The notes beneath the pieces are model-generated. The model saw only the letters and a program-made list of their open reading frames with translations, was not told where the DNA came from and ran no database searches. Of a DNA stretch of 64,000 nt, positions 1-11,385 are shown piece after piece. The DNA is from Glossina fuscipes. Taxonomy: Eukaryota > Arthropoda > Insecta > Diptera > Glossinidae. The first letter of the stretch is position 1; every line of letters begins with the position of its first letter. The stretch spans positions 29,277,584 through 29,341,583 of the forward strand of contig NW_023998414.1 of the NCBI RefSeq assembly GCF_014805625.2, given 5' to 3'. Made by a program: the position numbers and the translations under genes.

Positions 1-512
1 CATTTGTTTTTTTTTCGTTTTTTTTTTTTTTTTTTTTTTTTTCTTGCGAATCAGAGTAAAGTACTCTTTTTTTTTTCTTTTTATTTCTTTTTTAAGCTTT
101 TGAATTGCGGGCGTCTTAAAAACACACTGCCTCATGTAGCTTTTGTTTCTTGACAATAAAGATTTAAGAAAAGAAAAAACATATCGAGCTGCCTGCTTCT
201 CATATAACGGCCAGAGAGTTAAGACAATCCAACAACTTTTACTTTAGTTACAGACGTGTTTTCAAACAGTTTGGTTCGTTTCTTCGGATATTCAAAAAGG
301 AAACGTATACTTTAATTTAAAAGTCTCACCGTTTAAGCCAATTGTTGATTTATTTATTTTGCATTTGCACTGAATAGAAGAAGGACGGAAGGAGTCGTGT
401 ATGTGTCAAATATTTAAAAAATTGTATTTCAATTTTTTTTTTTTTTTTTAATATTATTTTATGCACTTGGAAAAACCTTACGATTTTTACGCAAAAATTT
501 AAAATTTTCCAT

Positions 513-556
<44 letters not shown>

Positions 557-1280
557 AAAAAATAAATAAAAAAAAAAATATCTTCAGAATTAAACGAGTT
601 TTACTGTATGCTTGTTGTGTTTATGTCACCTTAAGGATTTAAAGCTAAATCGGTTGGTAACCAGTATTTAAGTGCGCTAAAAGGCGATTGAAAGTTACGT
701 AAGCTCCCCAACAAGCAGCAACGATATAAATGCTTACAATGCATTTTTTTTAAAGCATTTAAAAAAATGAATTTTGAGCTACTTACCGTATATGCATGCA
801 CATATGTATATGTGTGCAATAAATTGAAACAATTTTGCCTTTATTAAGAACACAAGCAACAATACAACTTAATGCGTGAACACAAACGACCCCTTATCAA
901 TACAGATATCGTGCGTAAACGATCTTATATTATACTTATAGGAGTTTTTATTGAAATCCTATTAAATGCTTAATTTTTAATTATTGATGGATGGGTTTTC
1001 TATTTGCGTTCAACATAATTATAAAGTTTTTTTCAAATGTAAGGCATTGAGTGCAAAACACACAAAAAATACGAATAAAAAAAAAAAAACACAAAAACGA
1101 ATTCGTAAAATAATTCAACATTTAATCTATTAAAAGGCTTTATTTTAAGTGGATTATCTATGTGGTTATGAATTATCTTTGAACAATTGTCTACGAGTAG
1201 TGGAGGCAAATTCGCAAAGGAATTAATTCCATTGGTGTGTTGAATGCAAAACTTGTCATGTTCTACGGAGCAGTTAAACT
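1..1280. other. AT-rich spacer with homopolymer tracts, no gene seen
   Basis: This stretch holds long poly-T near the left edge (about 18-42), poly-T at 433-449, a pure A run of about 36 at 516-551 and further A-rich sequence to 580. The only ORF is a 62-codon one on the minus strand (631-819) with a low-complexity tyrosine/threonine start and no recognisable domain. I see no gene here. Confidence 0.6.
516..551. repeat. poly-A tract, 36 bases
   Basis: An uninterrupted run of 36 A, followed by more A-rich sequence. It could be the tail of an old retroposon, but no retroposon body is recognisable to its left, so it is reported only as a homopolymer. Confidence 0.9.
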
Positions 1281-1286
1281 ATAGTT

Positions 1287-2258
1287 ATACCCTGCACGAC
1301 TTGGCTTGGAAGGCGTTCAGGTAGCCTCAAATTTTACTATTTTCTGAATCGATCTAAGGCTGTCTGTCCGCCTGATGATTGTCTTTGTAATTTGATACTC
1401 AACCTATAGGTCGTAATTTTTGAGATATATTGACGTGTTTCGATCTAAGGGAAGATTCCCTCTCCTTGTATGAAAAAAATTTGCAATTTTCAATATTTCT
1501 CCAAAAAAGTCGCTGAATTAATAGTATTTCGGCATGCCAAGTTGATGTGAAAATTTTGGATCGGCTAGGGAAACTTTTTAAGCCCCTTCTGTAATTCTAA
1601 TCTAATTTCTGCTATTTCGCGAATAAATTGACAAAGAAATCATCCTTAATGTAATTGGATCATATAGGTCTATTATTTTGGATATCACCGCATATAGCGA
1701 TTCTGACGTAAAGTAAATTTTTACATGCCTTTACAAGCCCTAACGATTAGTGTTGGGATAACGGGAACTTGTTCATGATACGAATTTGACATAAAAATCA
1801 AATGAATCAAATTTGAATCGCTTGGGTCTATTTTTCGAACTCCACTTCGTAGAGGGTTTCTCATGAGTGGTAAGCCCTTCGAAAAATGTTTTAATTTTTC
1901 ACGTTGATCCATAAAAGCAAAATAATCAAAAAATGTGACAGTACGGACTTTGGATTACGTAAGTCCGTCAAATATCATGAATAGCAAGTCCTTATGTGGA
2001 GAGAAAGTATATTTTCTAGTTTTGCATGACGACAAGCGGAAAATAAAACAATTCTTCGGAAAGTTACTTGAGTTTGCTAAATCTGGATAACATTACATGA
2101 TGATGTGTTGGGTATCCTTCAATATGCCGGCTTTCATGACAGATGTGCCTTTGTATGAAATCGCTTTGTAAGTTTTAGTGGCTTATTGCTAAAGCAAGTT
2201 AATAACTGTATCAGAAGTAAGTCGCTTATAAGTCGACTATAAGTTTTTTACTTGTTTT
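1287..2258 (+). mobile_element. Dispersed repeat family B, near full-length copy
   Basis: Begins with 'taccctgcacgacttgg', continues with 'ctgtctgtccgcctgatg', 'gagatattttgatgaa'-type blocks and ends near 'gtcgactataagttttttac'. Its internal block 'gtggagagaaagtata' followed by 'ctagtttt' recurs in the copy at 13782-14740, which shows they are the same family. It codes for no protein. The clearest other copies run over about 950-970 bases. It is probably a non-autonomous transposon; its superfamily is not established. Confidence 0.75.
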
Positions 2259-2950
2259 TACTAAAATTTTTCCTTGAAATTGAGATACGATTAGTTTATC
2301 TATCCATTGTGAGCCGTGGCATAGGGATATCGCTTTTTCGTTCCCATTGTTTAAAAGAGAGACTCTATTTGCGATAGACTTGTTTGCGAAAGTTACGATA
2401 CCGTAAGTGTTTCAATAAAATTTTGAAATTGCAAATACTTTACTTACGCAAGAGGGGAGAGAGTGCCAATACCTAAAGGTAGTTCTATTAATTTTCTATT
2501 GGTACGAGTTTAAAGAGATAGTTTTTATCATTTTTGTTTCAATTTTTATGTAAAATAGGAATAATTGATTACTCTGCATAGAAGTGCTCCATTTTTTTTT
2601 TTTTTTAATTTTTTTTTCTTTTTTTATCCTATTCGGTTTCCTTTAACATATCCACGTTTTATTCAACGTCGGTTAATTGAATTTATCATTGAAATTCAAC
2701 TTTGGTTACAACAAATTTACATAGGTGAACGGGAAATTGTTGAGCGATTGAATGCCTTTTAAAAAACTAGGAACGACTTGTATACTTCATATATGGTCCT
2801 CTAAATCAATAAGCCGTAAACATCAAGTACCACATATATAATAATAAGTTTGTAAGATGACATATCGATATCAACTCTGCTATTGACGAATCAATATTAT
2901 TGTAACGGGAACCGTTGTTTGTGAACCTTCACGTTTTTACTCGACGACTT
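2259..2950. other. Spacer, no gene seen
   Basis: Contains a poly-T block at about 2592-2622 that gives a phenylalanine-rich 65-codon ORF. A 'ccgtaagtg' at 2401-2409 resembles a splice donor, but no exon can be recognised beside it. Nothing else is supported. Confidence 0.5.
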
Positions 2951-2953
2951 CTT

Positions 2954-3790
2954 TTATAACCATCACTGAAGGATGAGGGGTATATTTAATTTGTCAACAC
3001 TTTTGCAACGCCAAGAAGGGGGCATCACATACCCCCCCCAAAAAGTATATATATTCTTGATTGGCATCAAATTTTAAATCGATTTAATTGTGTCCGTACG
3101 TTCGTCTATCTATCTGGCTGTCTTTCCTGCCTGTGTAGTGTCTCGTGTAAACATACTTCTCGTCGCAAAAATAAAGCTATCGACTTTGACAGAAACGTTG
3201 AAAGTTCTTGCACGCAGGTTGGCATTCAAAATAGACCAAGTCGAGCGAGGGACACGTTCATAGCACCACGTAAACTGAGATCACCTCTGGTTTTCAAAGA
3301 AATAACCTTTTTTTGCTAATTTCTTATAAACTTTTGCAGATAAATGTATGGAAATTTCAACGCGTATTGTATGAGCGATGGGCACTTGTACACTTGACCA
3401 TGCCTACCTAATATTGTAGTGTATCAAAAATTAATTTTTCTTTCAATATATTCATATCGCGCAGAAAAAAGCTTCAAAAAGCCCATAAAGTATATCAATT
3501 CTTCAGCTTTAAATTCGGAATGTGTCTAAACATGTCCCTCGGTTTATTTGTCCGTCTGCCCAACTGTGTAGTATCAATGGTAAATATTCTTCCGTTCGTA
3601 CAAATTTGTAAGTGATTTTAAAAATGACTCAAATCTGTCAAAGGACACGCCTATAACGCCCACATGTATATGCATTAAAAACTGTCTTTGCTTTCTGCGT
3701 TTTTTTGCACACACCACATAAATCTCCTTTTTGTATTTTGCAAATAGAAAAAACCAGCCCCACCCATTTAATATTGTAAGCTATGCCAAC
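2954..3790 (+). mobile_element. Dispersed repeat family A, long copy
   Basis: Starts with 'ataaccatcactgaaggatg', then 'ttgtcaacacttttgcaacg', 'aaagtatatatattcttgat' and a 'gtccgt' block. A second, diverged module follows from about 3485 with 'aaagtatatcaattcttc', 'tgtccgtctgcccaactg' and 'ggtaaatattcttccgttcg'. The same two-module order is seen at 9128-9870 and 41895-42650. Similar blocks are widespread in introns of higher flies. There is no coding capacity. Confidence 0.75.
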
Positions 3791-3870
3791 TTAGTTTTTT
3801 TTTTCTTTTTAGGATCGCGGTGATGGGCATAAATGATTGAGTCACGAGCGAGTGCAAATTCCTTACTTGC

Positions 3871-5830
3871 TTAGATCATGTTCCTGCCACTGAATTATAA
3901 TTTTTAGGATACTACAGGTTTTACTTACAATTCGTAGGAGACCTATTTACAAATTATTAATATCTATAGAAACTTTTTGTACAACGCCTTACTTCTCATT
4001 CTGGTCTTGTCCATTCGCATAATGCAATTCAATCCTCTTGACTTGACTCACTCGACTCATTTTCGACTGATTTTGCTTTCCGCAATTATTCTGCTTGTAT
4101 ACACGTCTGCAAGCAACGTGCTATTGCCTAAATTCATTGCGATATTTTTAATCCCTCAACCTGTTAATCCATTGTTCCGCTAAATTTCTGCCAATTGTTG
4201 GCAATCTTTTCGCCAGTCACCAGCTGCATGACGCAGGTAACGCGCCATAAATGTGTCCTTGATTATCCACTTCCTTTAAAATTTGTTTTCTTCGAAAATC
4301 GACTAATTTTCATGAAAACTCAAATCATCAACAATGGTATTTTCGTCACATTATCTTTAAACACTAGTATTTCGATTATTAGCTTACAAGTTATAAGTTG
4401 TTCTGGTTTTGTTACTTATGCTTTTGTAGCTTTAACAAAACTGTAAATTGCGTACTAATGATCGGAGATATCACCAAATTTTGATCCATTTCGTTTAAAG
4501 CTTAGTACTAACAAAACACCATATGGATTCGTCCAATATAATTATTTTACATCTTACGAGCTTATTGGTCGATGGATTATTGCAGTTCTGTGCACGAGAG
4601 AGGATTTGGACTCGTCTATTTCGCGGCATTTTTAGACATTTTTACCAGCATCTTGTTACATTTTACGTGTTCCTTTATATATCGTATTTTTAAGAGGACG
4701 GCGCCTTTGATTGAAAATCTATTCTTAGAAAGCTTGAAGAGCATTCACCGGCCGATGTAATAGTTAAGGAATTTAAGCTGGGAGTTTGCGATTGTATTTT
4801 ATGTAAATAATATATTCGAAACGTATAATGTACAGTTTCTTCCGTTTTCAGTCCGGTAATATGATATATAATTCGAATTACGCTTAAAACGTTTAGGTTG
4901 ACATAGGGCACATTTTTAAGGGCAGAATTTTAATTAGAAAAATAGCGTGAAATCGTCGCAATTGCGATGAACTGCAATTTTTCAGTTGCATTGAAAAAAT
5001 TGATTTTTTTCGAATCTCACAGATAATCCCGGCTTTGATCACTTTATCACTATTTATAACGATTAAATTGATGCTTTAATCGATTCAAAGTTACAAAGAT
5101 AAGATGTAACCTTAACATTGACAATTTAGTTAATAGTTTCGTAGCATATTGAGAATAATTGGTCCGATGTTATTTTTACTTTCAAACGTCAAAAACTTTA
5201 TGTTGATATAAAGTCTCAATGATAATCCGGATAACTATCTATACTAATTAAAAATCTATATATATCTTATATTCATATGAGAAATATTTAGATAGATTTC
5301 GGTTAAACTTATCATTAGTATTGTTTATAGTATAATTTCGTAATTCTTGGGCTCTATTTAAAAGAGAATCAATCAAATTCTATATATGAGGTCAAATTCT
5401 ATGTAGAGTCAATCAATTTTCGGCGGAACGGCTTTATTATTTCAGTTTAGTTTTTAAAACTCTATGCCAGTCAAACCTGGTTATGATTCGCACTTAAATA
5501 TACAATCTTCTGAATAACTTAGCAAACTATTTGATCCAAATTTTTTATGCTTAATTTACTAGGAACGAATTTTCATCATAAAATATTGAAAATTTGACCT
5601 TTTTAGGATATGAAACCTTATTTCTCATCAAAAGTCTTCTATGCGTTTGGATGCAAATAATAGACGTACGTGTTCCAAATTCGGTAGGCTTGACTTTTGA
5701 GGACATATTGGCCTTTTTACAATAAAAAAGGTTTCGTTTCCGTAGGAACGGGTATCTGATCTAAAATTTTCGCACCAATTTAGAATTTGATAATACTATG
5801 ATCAAGCGATTTTTGTTGAGAAATTCTAAA
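3871..5830. other. Unassigned stretch with short open frames
   Basis: Three plus-strand frames stay open for 60-85 codons (3977-4183, 4195-4446, 4572-4760). The peptides are hydrophobic, but I recognise no family, and there is no clear splice or start context joining them. Two stop-separated frames so close together could be a decayed gene or chance in AT-rich DNA. From 4760 to 5830 I see nothing. Confidence 0.35.
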
Positions 5831-5837
5831 AATTATA

Positions 5838-6150
5838 TAATTTCCACTCCTACATCACTTAAGTTTGTGCCGACTGTTGTAATACCCAAAAAAAAACTTG
5901 AGATCGATTCATTTAGTTTTGTCTGCCTATCTGTCTGATGTCCGTCCATGTTCGTTTGGGTTCGACCCACAAATCGTAATTTTCGACATATTTTGATGAA
6001 ATCAAGCATCGCGATGTGTTTGCAGCTGGTAGACAATATTAAAAGTTGCAGTGCCGCAGCGTTCCAAGAGGATTTGCGAATGTTTTGTGTGAACGAAGAG
6101 ACCTTTTCGGCAACATTTTCTTTATGGTTAGTTTGTTGAAAGCGGCTGCA
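5838..6150 (+). mobile_element. Dispersed repeat family B, partial copy
   Basis: The left end 'ctacatcacttaagtttgtg' is followed by 'ttgagatcgattca', 'gtctgcctatctgtctgatg', 'tccgtccatg' and 'catattttgatgaaatc', in the order seen in the longer copies. The right half is lost or too diverged to follow. The ORFs on both strands here are by-products of the repeat. Confidence 0.6.
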
Positions 6151-6661
6151 GACAGGTGTTTGACTTTGAGATATACATTTCAAAAGAAAGCATTTTCAAG
6201 ATATATAGTCATAATATTTTAGTTTCAATAGTCTTATGACATATGGTCCTAAGAGAGTGTGAAAAAACTTTCAAATTATTTTAAATTGTTTTCCATTCAG
6301 CACATCCTCTCGCAAGATGACTTTCTGGCCTGAATATCTTCTAAATTCAACTCTCATAGTTTTTCCGTATATAGCCGGCACACATTGGAGAGGGGCAGCG
6401 ATTGCTTTCAATGCTTGTACCATGAACTTTTTGAAGTGCTAAACCGTAAAGAGTCAACTTTTCACATAATTTCATTTTAGGTAACACTTTCTTCTGCTAA
6501 ATTGGTCAAATGATGGCGGCCTTCTGCGTGCTAACCGAGTTATTATCTATGGATATGCGTAAGAAAATTATATCGCGCATGTCAGTTGTGCGGCTTTAAT
6601 TTTTAAATCCGCATAGTTTTGTTCAAGTATTTACGATTCAAATCGTCGTCTGTACTCACGC

Positions 6662-6948
6662 GTATACCATAATTGCAACGGAAGAAGTGGGAAGAAGAAA
6701 CACACTCTTTCCCTTTATGAGACATGGAAGTGCTCGCTTGTCGGAACGATTGCAAGGGCTCTCAATTGATGTGCGAAATTTTGATAGAAAACTTGTCATA
6801 TTTCCAACTATTTCCTTAGCGTAGAGCATATTAAATGAAATTGGAGTAAAAGAAATGTCGCAATATAATCTCAAAAGCAGCGAAGAAGTGTTGAGCGAAC
6901 TTCTATGCATCCTTAAGTTAAATGAGTTACTTGATGGCAATGATCTAA
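6662..6948 (-). other. Open frame bordered by splice-like sites, unproven exon
   Basis: On the minus strand a 94-codon frame stays open. It is preceded by 'gttatttag' (acceptor-like) and ends at 'tatacgc' followed by 'gtgagtac' (donor-like). The peptide is serine-rich (SSNSF..., SSLNTSSLLL...) and matches no family I know. The plus strand is also open for about 55 codons here, which weakens the case. It may be chance. Confidence 0.15.
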
Positions 6949-6949
6949 A

Positions 6950-7740
6950 TAACTTTCTCTATAAGAATTATAATATTCTTTAACTGCTTACGTAGTGAAT
7001 ATTTGATTTTGCATTCAACTGAACTGCTTAGGCGAACTTGAGTTATTAGAATTTTGCTAAGAAATTTCAACAATTTCAATAAGCATTCTTGTAGCAGTAA
7101 ATGCCTTAAGACTTTTATACTTAAGTTTCAATATTAAAATAAATTGCTATAGATGTGTGATGACGTAACCTCAAAAAAGCGAATAAAAGTGACTTCAATT
7201 GACATAGGGACAACAGCATGAAATTATCTTAAGCTAAAGGAGTTGCAGCAATCAAATGCTTCACTTTATGGGAGAGATTCTAATAAGTTCTCTTGCGAAC
7301 GGTTTGCTTGAACTTTTTTAAGAAACATTTTGCGAATTTAATGCATTTTAGAAATGATTCCGCGAAAAATTCTTTAAATTAATTATATATCTGTGCCATT
7401 TGAATAAATAGTGAAATTATAATTAAAGTTATTATGAAGGAATTTTTAAAAGAAATTATTTATGTTTGCTTGCAATGCATGTGCAAGTGTTTATGATTTC
7501 TTTTACAAATGCGTGCATATTTCGCAATAATTTCATTGAAAATTATCTTTAAGGGGTTTGTCTCCTACTAAAATATGAATTTTCATTAAAATCTAATGTG
7601 TTTGGAATGCAGTTTTTCTTTATTTGTGAGAAGCCTTTAAAAAAAACTCGCGCATAGGTTTTACACGCTTTACCTGTATCTTAAATAACTTGAATATGTA
7701 TGAGTGTGAAACGAGCAAAAACAAAAAAAAAAAAAGCTTT
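6950..7740. other. Spacer, no gene seen
   Basis: AT-rich sequence without long open frames, recognisable repeats or RNA genes. A 12-13 base poly-A run lies near the right end (about 7723-7735). Confidence 0.5.
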
Positions 7741-7751
7741 AATTGATTTGA

Positions 7752-7795
7752 AATGCAATGCAATGCAATGCAATGCAATGCAATGCAATGCAATG
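7752..7795. repeat. (AATGC)n pentanucleotide microsatellite
   Basis: About nine perfect copies of a five-base unit. Because five is not a multiple of three, the array encodes the repeating HCIAL pattern seen in the minus-strand ORF here, which is therefore not a gene. Confidence 0.95.
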
Positions 7796-7859
7796 AACTG
7801 TAATGAATGGATGAACGTATGAATGTGAACTTTTCAATTTCACTATACAGAGACAGATA

Positions 7860-7878
7860 GACGGACGGACGGACGGAC
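7860..7878. repeat. (GGAC)n short tandem repeat
   Basis: About four copies of a GGAC/GACG unit inside a wider GATA/GGAC-rich stretch at 7850-7905. Confidence 0.85.
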
Positions 7879-7958
7879 AGATAGACGGATGGGCGGACAG
7901 ATGAATTGAAAGGTAGAGAGACGTACAATTTTCAGCGAATTTATTTTTATGATTTTAA

Positions 7959-7965
<7 letters not shown>

Positions 7966-7993
<28 letters not shown>
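7966..7993. repeat. (TA)n microsatellite
   Basis: Fourteen uninterrupted TA units. Confidence 0.95.
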
Positions 7994-7997
<4 letters not shown>

Positions 7998-8392
7998 CAT
8001 TTGAAGCATTCGGTTTTTGTTTTGTATCTATGGTTTGAGCAAAAAAAAGAAGAAAACATTAAAAAAAACCAAGAAATTTAAAAAAAAAAAAAAAAAGAAA
8101 GTATTTTACTAACTTAATATTATGTGTGCAATGAAATGTGTTAGTGTATGCGTTTTTGTGGCAGGTGACTGACATACCGAACGAATGTATACAAATCGCA
8201 TAAAAATAAATGGATTGAAATGAAAATTACTGTGTGTTGTCTTTTTTTTTTTTTTTCGTTTTTACTTTGTTTAACGTAATTCACATGCATCCATAATAAT
8301 TAACATTCAAAGCAAATTATGTAATTATAATGTAAAGAAAGTGAGGAAAAGTGAAGAGGAAAATATAAAAAATGTAAAATGCTTTCATTACT

Positions 8393-8425
8393 ATTATTAC
8401 TATTATTATTATTATTATTATTATT
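8393..8425. repeat. (ATT)n trinucleotide microsatellite
   Basis: About ten copies of ATT with one ATTACT interruption near the start, lying about 100 bases upstream of the candidate exon at 8519. Confidence 0.9.
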
Positions 8426-8518
8426 TTAATATATATTTTTTTAAAGGATTTTTTAACAATAATTTCGAAGCCAAAAAAAACTCTACAATTTAAATAAATA
8501 TAACAAAAAAACGTCAAC

Positions 8519-8570
8519 ATGTTGCAGTTACGATCTGTCTCAACATTTACTATAACAACATTTCTGATGG
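8519..8570 (+). CDS. Candidate first coding exon, start of a signal-peptide-like leader
   Basis: An ATG at 8519 has the context 'gtcaacATGt', matching the fly start preference for C/A-A-A-A/C before ATG. It opens MLQLRSVSTFTITTFLM and after 52 bases meets 'gatgg' followed by 'gtaagtcaag', a near-ideal 5' splice donor with the exon ending at 8570. The peptide has a basic residue at position 5 followed by a mostly uncharged stretch, as in the start of a secretory leader, although that stretch is only moderately hydrophobic. An A-rich, ATG-free stretch just upstream (8470-8518) would suit a 5' UTR. The intron would be phase 1. No downstream exon was found in the window, so it would be long. The gene is not identified. 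A chance ATG next to a chance donor cannot be excluded. Confidence 0.4.
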
Positions 8571-9120
8571 GTAAGTCAAGCGATTTGTTCCTATAAAACT
8601 TGTAAAAGATATATATCTATATATGTATATATTCATATACATATGTATATATATGTATATGGCTTAGAAGTTAATGACCTTTTAAAATATTTTATTAACA
8701 ACATTCGTCTTTATATATATATTTTGGTTATGTAAAGAGTTATGCGCATACATTTTGTGCAAGACGTGTTTGAATTTTTAAATCGCTTATATAATTTAAT
8801 CGTTTTTTTTTTATTTCTTATATGCGTAGAGTATCTGAAATTTATATCAAAATAAGAGAATTGTTTGTAAAGGCCATGTTGTATTAGATGAACAGAGTGA
8901 AGATATTTTACTTTCTATTATGGCATTTCTTAATCGTCGGTTTCGTTCTTCAGCATCTGTTTATATGTTTCCCTAACTGGAGTTGAGCTCGTTCTGGTCA
9001 AGTTTTTTCCCGATTATTCTTTGAATCGTTTAAGCCTTCTATTTAAATAAAGTCACCATTAGACCAATCGTTTGTTCTTCAAATTTATTAAACGACGTAG
9101 TCTTCCTTCTCTCGTTTTTC
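8571..9120. other. Putative intron start, otherwise empty
   Basis: It begins with the consensus donor of the candidate exon. It contains mixed TA/TATG-rich sequence at 8609-8660 and no open frames, RNA genes or recognised repeats. Confidence 0.35.
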
Positions 9121-9127
9121 AACTCTT

Positions 9128-9870
9128 TTTATACTCATCACCGAAGGGTGAGCGATGCATTCATTTTGTCAAAAGGTTTCCAACGCCGAGAAGGAAGCTT
9201 CAGAGATCAAACATAACGTATACATAATCTTGATCAACATCAGATTCTGAAACGATTGGACCATGTCCGTCTGTCCGTCAGTATAAACATTCTCCTGGTC
9301 GCAAAAATGAAGTTATCGATGCCAAATTTGACTGAAAGATTGGAAGTTCTTGCTTGCAAATTGGTATTCAAAATGGGCCAAATCGGTCGAAAAAAACGTC
9401 CAAATTACTGCGTAAAATGAGCACAATTCTGTTTTTCAATGGGAATAAAAAGTTCGTGTTTTGCTCGTTACCGATAAACTACTGCAGGATAAATGTACAA
9501 AAATTTGAACGTACATTGTACTCGCTCTGCAAAAAAGAAAAAAAAAAATCGTTCACTCCTTCTCAATTTTATACAGTGTTATCACATTATTTTTTTTCAA
9601 AACCTTTATAGAAAGCCAAGAAGCCGCATAAAGTATATAAAGTCTTGGCCAGTTTCAAATTACGAATGCACCTAAACATATCCGCCGGCCCGTCTGCGCA
9701 ACTGGGTAGTATCTATGATAAATATTCCCCCGTTTGTCAAAAAGGAGGATATCGGCTACAAAGTTGCAAAAGAACTTGAAAGTGATCCAAGCTTTACAAA
9801 GAACATGATTTTATATTGAAAGTAGAAAAAATTAGCTGCGCCCGCCCAATATTATAGCCTATGAACATTT
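9128..9870 (+). mobile_element. Dispersed repeat family A, two-module copy
   Basis: Starts 'tatactcatcaccgaagggt' and carries 'ttgtcaaaaggtttccaacg', 'cttgatcaacatcagattc' and 'ccatgtccgtctgtccgtca'. The second module from about 9627 has 'ataaagtatataaagtcttg', 'cgtctgcgcaactgggtag' and 'gataaatattcccccgtttg'. It is the best-preserved left end of the family in this window. The plus-strand ORFs here are explained by the repeat. Confidence 0.75.
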
Positions 9871-9915
9871 AGTTCTTAGTTAAATGTTCAGCCAAAGTGT
9901 GGATGAACGCACACA

Positions 9916-10086
9916 GTTACCGTCAATGGCGAACGTTTAGAGAAGTATGATAAGTGATTTTTTGTGCCGCAAAAATTAGATGAGCTCGACTTGGACGATA
10001 TGTGGCTTGAACCAAATACCCAACGCGCTGCGCATTTCGTAACAAAAATCAATTTGTTGAGAAAAAAGTTGAAAAAATCTTCTTAA
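9916..10086 (+). pseudogene. Tc1/mariner-type transposase relic (DDE catalytic region)
   Basis: The frame reads VTVNGERLEKYDK, a stop, then FFVPQKLDELDLDDMW and on to VTKINLLRKK. This follows the DDE_3-type transposase pattern 'VTVNGERY...LDELDLDDMWFQQDGATCHT...INLLR'. Where an active enzyme has FQQD with the second catalytic Asp, this copy has LEPN, so that residue is lost. There is one in-frame stop and no recognisable continuation after about 10086. It lies some 45 bases right of a family A copy. It is a dead fragment of an element that once cut and pasted itself as DNA; the protein acted in the nucleus. Confidence 0.75.
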
Positions 10087-10307
10087 GATTTTCTATTTTG
10101 TTTGCAGCAACATTTTTCAGATAAAATACTATCCAAGAAATTCGTAAATCACGGTTCGAGCGCTTGTTCGATCAGAAGATGAAATTTTTCAAATCAAGAA
10201 CATGATAATATCTTGTACTGTAACGTTCATGTAATACATCGGCCAAGATCGGCCAAGTAAGAAAAAATTATTTGCTTTTTCTGCGAAATGCAACTTTATT
10301 TATTAAT

Positions 10308-10590
10308 ATAGTCATCTACAAGGGGTATGCAATCGCTTCAAAGCTTTTGTAATAATTTTTTACTTTTTTTATGGCATGATTTATCAAGACGTTCAAAATA
10401 TGCTTCACCTTTTGCAATGACCTCATCGTTTGATCCACTTTCGTTTTTCGTACAGCTGTCCTTTTGATATTTGCAATCAGCTGATAATAATCGCCAGGGG
10501 CCAGGTATGGGAAAATACGACGGATGGAGAGCAATTTTAATTGAAGCCATCGTAGCTACCGGCTTGCGCAACAGGGCATTTCATCTATAA
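10308..10590 (-). pseudogene. Mariner transposase relic, C-terminal part
   Basis: On the minus strand, two frames joined by a frameshift give ATMASIKIALHPSYFP, then PYLAPGDYY and ANIKRTAVRKT, then SNDEVIAKGEAYFERLDKS and finally DCIPLVDDY after a stop. This is the order of a mariner C-terminus: HPPYSPDLAPSDYYLF with the third catalytic Asp, the NEEVI...EAYFE helix, then 'W..CI.L.GDY'. At least one frameshift and one stop make it non-functional. It differs in sequence from the neighbouring relic at 9916 and lies on the other strand, so it is a separate insertion. The upstream part toward 10720 is too decayed to assign. Confidence 0.75.
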
Positions 10591-10834
10591 TAACTAAGTG
10601 CGGTACCTCTTTTGGAATTAGGTTTCTCATGCCACACTGCATTTCGATATTTTTAGGAAGTCAGTTATATATTGGAAACTTCATTCGTCAATTATCGCCA
10701 ATAATTTTTAGGATTTCTGCGATATTTTCTGATATAACCAGCAAAACTTTTCCTGGTGTCCACCGCATTCAGCATCATTGCACGATTACGTCAAAAATCA
10801 GCTAAACAAAGCCAATGCTGAATTTGAACGGTAT

Positions 10835-11385
10835 TTATACCCTACATCACTCGGTGTACAGGGTTTATTAAGCTCCTGTAGTCGTATGTGACGCGCGGGA
10901 GGGCTTGAGATAGATCCGTCTTTCGATAAAATTGGGTACAGTGACGTGTTTTGATCGAAGGACGAACGCCCTATTCTGAAAGGTCGCTATATGGAAAATA
11001 ATTGGAATTTTCAAAATTTCTCGACAAAAATGGCTAAGTAGTGGTATCTGAAAACTTTGGACCGACTGTGGCAATTTTGAAACCCTCTCGCATAACGAAA
11101 ACTAAAGTTCATCAAAGACAAAGAGGTGTAGTTTTCATTGGTTCACGATGAAAATTATATTATAATAGTAATTTAACATAAAAAAATGAATTCTGCTAAA
11201 TTTGGACTATCTCCGCCTATTTTTAGATCCTACTCTAATAAGCATTTTCAGAAAAGTCTTAGCTTTAATATGTGATGATGAAAATTGATTCATAATAGTA
11301 ATGCCATATAAAAATAAGAATTGTTTTAGACAGTGTGGTGTAGGGTATGTAATCGTCAATCCCGTCCGACTACAATGTTCTGTTA
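10835..11385 (+). mobile_element. Dispersed repeat family B, internally shortened copy
   Basis: The left end 'ataccctacatcactcggtg' with 'tacagggttt' forms an imperfect hairpin. The right end has 'gtgtggtgtagggtatgtaa' and then 'tccgactacaatgttctg', as in the other copies. At about 550 bases it is shorter than the clearest long copies, and the 'ctgtctgtccgtctg' block is missing, so an internal deletion is likely. Confidence 0.7.

Noticed and set aside
3977..4760. Membrane receptor or transporter fragments
   Set aside because: The three frames are hydrophobic, but AT-rich DNA favours Phe, Leu and Ile codons; no conserved motif or splice pattern supports a receptor.
7620..7928. 102-codon minus-strand ORF
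   Set aside because: The core is the pentanucleotide array (repeating HCIAL) and the GGAC repeat (SVRPS words).
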